From assembly GCA_900538305.1 (NCBI GenBank), contig UPXY01000002.1, forward strand, positions 62,001 to 126,000: a stretch of 64,000 nt of DNA, written 5' to 3'. Source of the DNA: an uncultured Collinsella sp. Its GTDB lineage: Bacteria; Actinomycetota; Coriobacteriia; Coriobacteriales; Coriobacteriaceae. Of the stretch, positions 61,152 through 64,000 are shown in pieces. Position 1 is the first letter of the stretch, and the number at the start of each line of letters is the position of its first letter. Made by a program: the position numbers and the translations under genes. The notes below the pieces were generated by a model. It searched no databases, had not been told where the DNA came from, and saw only the letters and a program-made list of their open reading frames with translations.

Positions 61152-61239
61152 CCTTGCGTGCCAAAAATTGCCGAAACCGTCACGAAGGGGCTCTTGGCAC
61201 CTCCTTCGTGACGGTTTCGGCAATTTTTGGCACGCAAGG
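61152..61239. repeat. Long inverted repeat, family G copy 2, upstream of the peptide operon
   Basis: Perfect 37-base arms at 61152-61188 and 61203-61239 (CCTTGCGTGCCAAAAATTGC, then CGAAACCGTCACGAAGG) around a 14-base loop. It is the strongest inverted repeat in the window. It lies between the divergent peptide operon and pcrA; no other clear feature was found in this 503-base space, apart from a TATACT box at 61359. Confidence 0.95.
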
Positions 61240-61416
61240 CTACGGACGGAAGCGATGCGGGCGCCGGGGATGCGTGCGCGATGCCGCCGCCCCATGCTGC
61301 CGTCGCGATGACGCATGTGGAACTCTGGGGCGTGCCGCATTATGTCCGGACGCACGGCTATACTGATTTGACTCGAATAACGATGCAAGCTTTTCGAACC
61401 TGTGCCCGGAGGACGT

Positions 61417-63966
61417 ATGCCCAGCTACGCTGTAGATATCGATTCGCTCAACCCTGCGCAGAAAGAGGCGGTGCTCACCACGGAGGGGCCGCTTCTGGTG
61501 CTTGCCGGCGCTGGGTCGGGCAAGACGCGCGTGCTCACGTACCGCATCGCGCACATCGTGGCCGATCTGGACGTGCGTCCGTGGCGCATTCTCGCCATCA
61601 CGTTCACCAACAAGGCGGCGGCCGAGATGCGCGAGCGCTTGCAGGCGCTGCTGCCTGATGGTACGCGCGGCATGTGGGTCTGCACGTTCCATGCCATGTG
61701 CGTGCGTATGCTGCGCGAAGATGCGGACCTTCTAGGGTATACCGGTCAGTTCACCATCTACGACGATGACGATTCGCGCCGCTTGGTGCGCGACATCATG
61801 CAGGGTTTGGGTATCGAGCAGAAGCAATTCCCACTCAACATGATTCGCTCGAAGATCAGCACGGCGAAGAACGCCATGATCGATGCGGAGGAATTCAGCC
61901 GTCGTGCCTCGACCCCGCCGGAGCAGAAGGCGGCGCAGGTTTATCGTGAGCTCGAGCGGCGCTTGCGTGCAGCGAACGCCATGGACTTCGACGATCTTCT
62001 GGTGCGGGCGCTCGAGCTGCTGTGTACACGTCCCGAGGTGCTCGAGAAGTACCAGGAGCGTTTCCGCTACATCAGCGTGGACGAGTACCAGGATACGAAC
62101 CACGTGCAGTACGAGATCGCGAACCTGCTTGCCGCGAAGTACCAGAACCTCATGGTCGTGGGCGATGACGACCAGTCGATCTACTCCTGGCGCGGCGCGG
62201 ACATCTCGAACATCCTCGATTTCGAGCAGGATTTTCCCCAGGCGCGCGTGGTGAAACTCGAGCAGAACTACCGCTCCACGGGGCATATTCTTTCCGCTGC
62301 GAACGCCGTGGTGCGCCATAACTCGCAGCGCAAGGATAAGCGCCTCTTCACGGCGGAGGGCGACGGCGAGAAGATCCAGGCGTACCAGGCGAGCGATGAG
62401 CGCGACGAAGGCCGGTGGATCGCCGGCGAGATCGAGAAGTTGCGTGCCAGCGGCATGAGCTACGACGACATCGCGGTGTTCTATCGCACGAACGCCCAGT
62501 CGCGCATCCTGGAAGATATGTTTTTGCGCGCGGGCGTGCCCTACAAGATTGTGGGAGGAACGCGCTTCTTCGACCGCGCGGAGATCCGAGACGTCATGGC
62601 CTACCTCAAGATGGTGGTGAATCCGGCGGATGAGATGAGCGTGAAACGCGTCATCAACACGCCGCGACGCGGTATAGGGTCGACCTCGATCGCGAAGATC
62701 GAGCTGCTCGCGCGACAGAATCGTTGCAGCTTCTTCCAGGCGTGCGAGTTCGCCTGCGCCGAGACGAGCATGTTCAGCGCGAAGGTGCGTGCCGCGCTCG
62801 GTGACTTTGTGGCGCTCGTGCGTGAGGGACGGCGCATGGACGGCGAGCTTCAACGCGTGGTCGAGGCAATCGTGGAGAAGAGTGGCCTGGTGCAGGCTCT
62901 GCGCGCCGAGGGAACCATGGAAGCCGAAGGTCGCGTGGAGAACATCCAGGAATTTCTGGGTGTCGCCGCGGAATTTGAAGAGAGCCACGATGATATCGAG
63001 GGCACGCTCGAAAGCCTGGAGGAACTCCGTGCCGCCGGCGTCGCCGACCCAACATTGGGGTCTGCCCCCAATGTCATGGCTGATGGGATGGGCGTTGCTA
63101 CAACGGTGGCACCTGTCGCCGCAGCCGCGTCTGGCGCCGCGCCCGCGCCCGGCGAGATTGAACGCGCCTACGGGCCTTTGGCCTGTGTCGCGTTGCCGGC
63201 GCTGCTCGAGTGGCTCGCACTCCGTAGCGACCTCGACGCGCTTGCGGGGGAGAGTCGCGCCATCACCATGATGACCGTGCACTCCGCGAAGGGTTTGGAG
63301 TTCCCCGCGGTGTTCGTCGCCGGTCTTGAAGAGGGCATCTTCCCGCACGTCGCCGGTTTTAGCGATGACCCGGCAAAGCTCGAGGAGGAGCGCCGCCTCG
63401 CCTACGTCGCCATCACGCGCGCCCGCAAGCGCCTCTTCCTTACCTATGCGGCAACGCGCCGTACCTACGGCTCCACGCAAACGAACCCGCGCAGCCGTTT
63501 CGTGGGCGAGATCCCCGCTGCGGATATCGAGTTTTCCGGCGTCGGTTCCGCCGGTTTCGAGGGCACAGGCTGGGAAAAGCGCGGCGACCGACACGGCACG
63601 TTCGGATCCGGCAAAGGCTCGGATATGTACGGCGGCAGGGTGTTCGGTTCGTTTACGCGTTCGGCTGGTGGCGTGCAGCGCCATCATGGCATCAGCCCGG
63701 ATGCCGGTCTCAAGCCGGCGACCTTCGGCAGCGGAACGAGCCGCGTCGCTCGCGGGGTGGCCCCAGCGCCCAAGGTTGAGCAGCGTCGCCCGGACGCCGC
63801 GCGTGCGGCAGAGGTCTTCGCACCCGGTGATACCGTGAGCCACAAGACGTTCGGCCAGGGCACCGTCATCTCCGCCTCGGGCGACATGATCGAGGTCAAG
63901 TTCGAGAAGACCGGCCAGGTGAAGAAGCTCATGAAGGGCTTTGCGCCTATCGTGAAGGTAGGGTAG
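61417..63966 (+). CDS. pcrA: ATP-dependent DNA helicase PcrA/UvrD
   Basis: Superfamily 1A 3'-5' helicase for repair and replication restart. 849 residues, longer than the usual 730. Motif I is LAGAGSGKTR (about 30), motif Ia is AITFTNKAAAEM, motif II is VDEYQD, motif III is GDDDQSIYSWRGAD, motif IV is QNYRST, motif V is TVHSAKGLEF and motif VI is YVAITRARKRL. An Ala-rich segment (about 543-580) in the 2B domain holds a DNA palindrome (63052-63074). The C-terminal 60 residues have the GDTVSHKTFGQGTV fold that binds RNA polymerase. GGAGG precedes the ATG at 61417. Only 34 bases follow in the window. Confidence 0.96.
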   Translation: MPSYAVDIDSLNPAQKEAVLTTEGPLLVLAGAGSGKTRVLTYRIAHIVADLDVRPWRILAITFTNKAAAEMRERLQALLPDGTRGMWVCTFHAMCVRMLREDADLLGYTGQFTIYDDDDSRRLVRDIMQGLGIEQKQFPLNMIRSKISTAKNAMIDAEEFSRRASTPPEQKAAQVYRELERRLRAANAMDFDDLLVRALELLCTRPEVLEKYQERFRYISVDEYQDTNHVQYEIANLLAAKYQNLMVVGDDDQSIYSWRGADISNILDFEQDFPQARVVKLEQNYRSTGHILSAANAVVRHNSQRKDKRLFTAEGDGEKIQAYQASDERDEGRWIAGEIEKLRASGMSYDDIAVFYRTNAQSRILEDMFLRAGVPYKIVGGTRFFDRAEIRDVMAYLKMVVNPADEMSVKRVINTPRRGIGSTSIAKIELLARQNRCSFFQACEFACAETSMFSAKVRAALGDFVALVREGRRMDGELQRVVEAIVEKSGLVQALRAEGTMEAEGRVENIQEFLGVAAEFEESHDDIEGTLESLEELRAAGVADPTLGSAPNVMADGMGVATTVAPVAAAASGAAPAPGEIERAYGPLACVALPALLEWLALRSDLDALAGESRAITMMTVHSAKGLEFPAVFVAGLEEGIFPHVAGFSDDPAKLEEERRLAYVAITRARKRLFLTYAATRRTYGSTQTNPRSRFVGEIPAADIEFSGVGSAGFEGTGWEKRGDRHGTFGSGKGSDMYGGRVFGSFTRSAGGVQRHHGISPDAGLKPATFGSGTSRVARGVAPAPKVEQRRPDAARAAEVFAPGDTVSHKTFGQGTVISASGDMIEVKFEKTGQVKKLMKGFAPIVKVG
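63052..63074 (+). repeat. Palindrome inside pcrA
   Basis: ACATTGGGG and CCCCAATGT with a 5-base centre lie in frame within the Ala-rich insert of PcrA (residues near 547-553, TLGSAPNV). The galE palindrome at 2918-2939 has the same outer seven bases. Confidence 0.65.
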
Positions 63967-64000
63967 CGAGCGCTGCGGAGTAATACGCGCTAGAATGGTT

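Noticed and set aside
1461..61239. CRISPR array explanation for the repeats
   Set aside because: Repeats are inverted pairs at separate loci, not regularly spaced direct repeats with spacers, and no cas genes are present.
61732..63843. 703-codon minus-strand frame opposite pcrA
   Set aside because: Antisense shadow without motifs or RBS; pcrA has all seven helicase motifs.

Overview
The window is about 62% G+C, densely coded on both strands, with strong Shine-Dalgarno sites before most genes and occasional GTG/TTG starts. A small bacterial SRP RNA, tRNA genes that encode CCA, a long PfkA of the mixed-substrate type, MEP-pathway dxs, Tat-type lipoproteins and actinobacterial-looking two-component and ABC genes point to an anaerobic gut actinobacterium of class Coriobacteriia. 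Collinsella is my best guess; this is inference from gene style, not a database match. There is no rRNA, prophage, transposase or CRISPR array. Most of the window is core metabolism with peptide-uptake and envelope-stress modules.

Layout. 1-6.4 kb: the 3' part of a sensor kinase, a TVP38/DedA membrane protein, a polyprenyl diphosphate synthase, galE, a secreted coiled-coil peptidoglycan hydrolase and cysE. 6.5-17.3 kb: ilvE, tRNA-Ser(UGA), a fused TadA-glycerate kinase gene, the SRP RNA, a heterodimeric ABC exporter, a YtrA-type regulator with its ABC transporter, and a flavodoxin. 17.3-22 kb: pfkA, an aminotransferase and a divergent dxs. 21.9-25.9 kb: a five-gene minus-strand module (response regulator, ABC ATPase, 24-residue membrane peptide, permease, histidine kinase) of the antimicrobial-peptide-sensing kind. 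26-32.7 kb: xanthine salvage (xpt, NCS2 permease), proC, an SPFH protein, bioY and envelope proteins of unknown role. 32.9-43 kb: serS, a small gene behind a candidate LexA box, tRNA-Arg(ACG), a TPR protein, tRNA-Ser(GCU), gluQ, a DUF2207 membrane protein and purH. 43-50.6 kb: an unknown gene with a BceRS-like two-component pair, a universal stress protein, uppP, an M20 peptidase and an MFS transporter. 50.8-60.9 kb: one minus-strand operon with two amidohydrolases, prolyl oligopeptidase and OppBCADF. The window ends with pcrA.

The most unusual content is non-coding. Intergenic spaces hold long inverted repeats of 75-137 bp, with arms of 23-44 bp that are perfect or nearly so. They fall into several sequence families. 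Three families occur twice, many copies sit between convergent genes, and the two copies of one family lie on either side of the 10-kb peptide operon. A half-copy of another family lies in frame inside the ATPase domain of an ABC exporter, and a short palindrome lies inside pcrA. Other points of interest are the TadA-glycerate kinase fusion, an amidohydrolase that has lost nearly all metal ligands beside an intact one, and the putative SOS-controlled gene.
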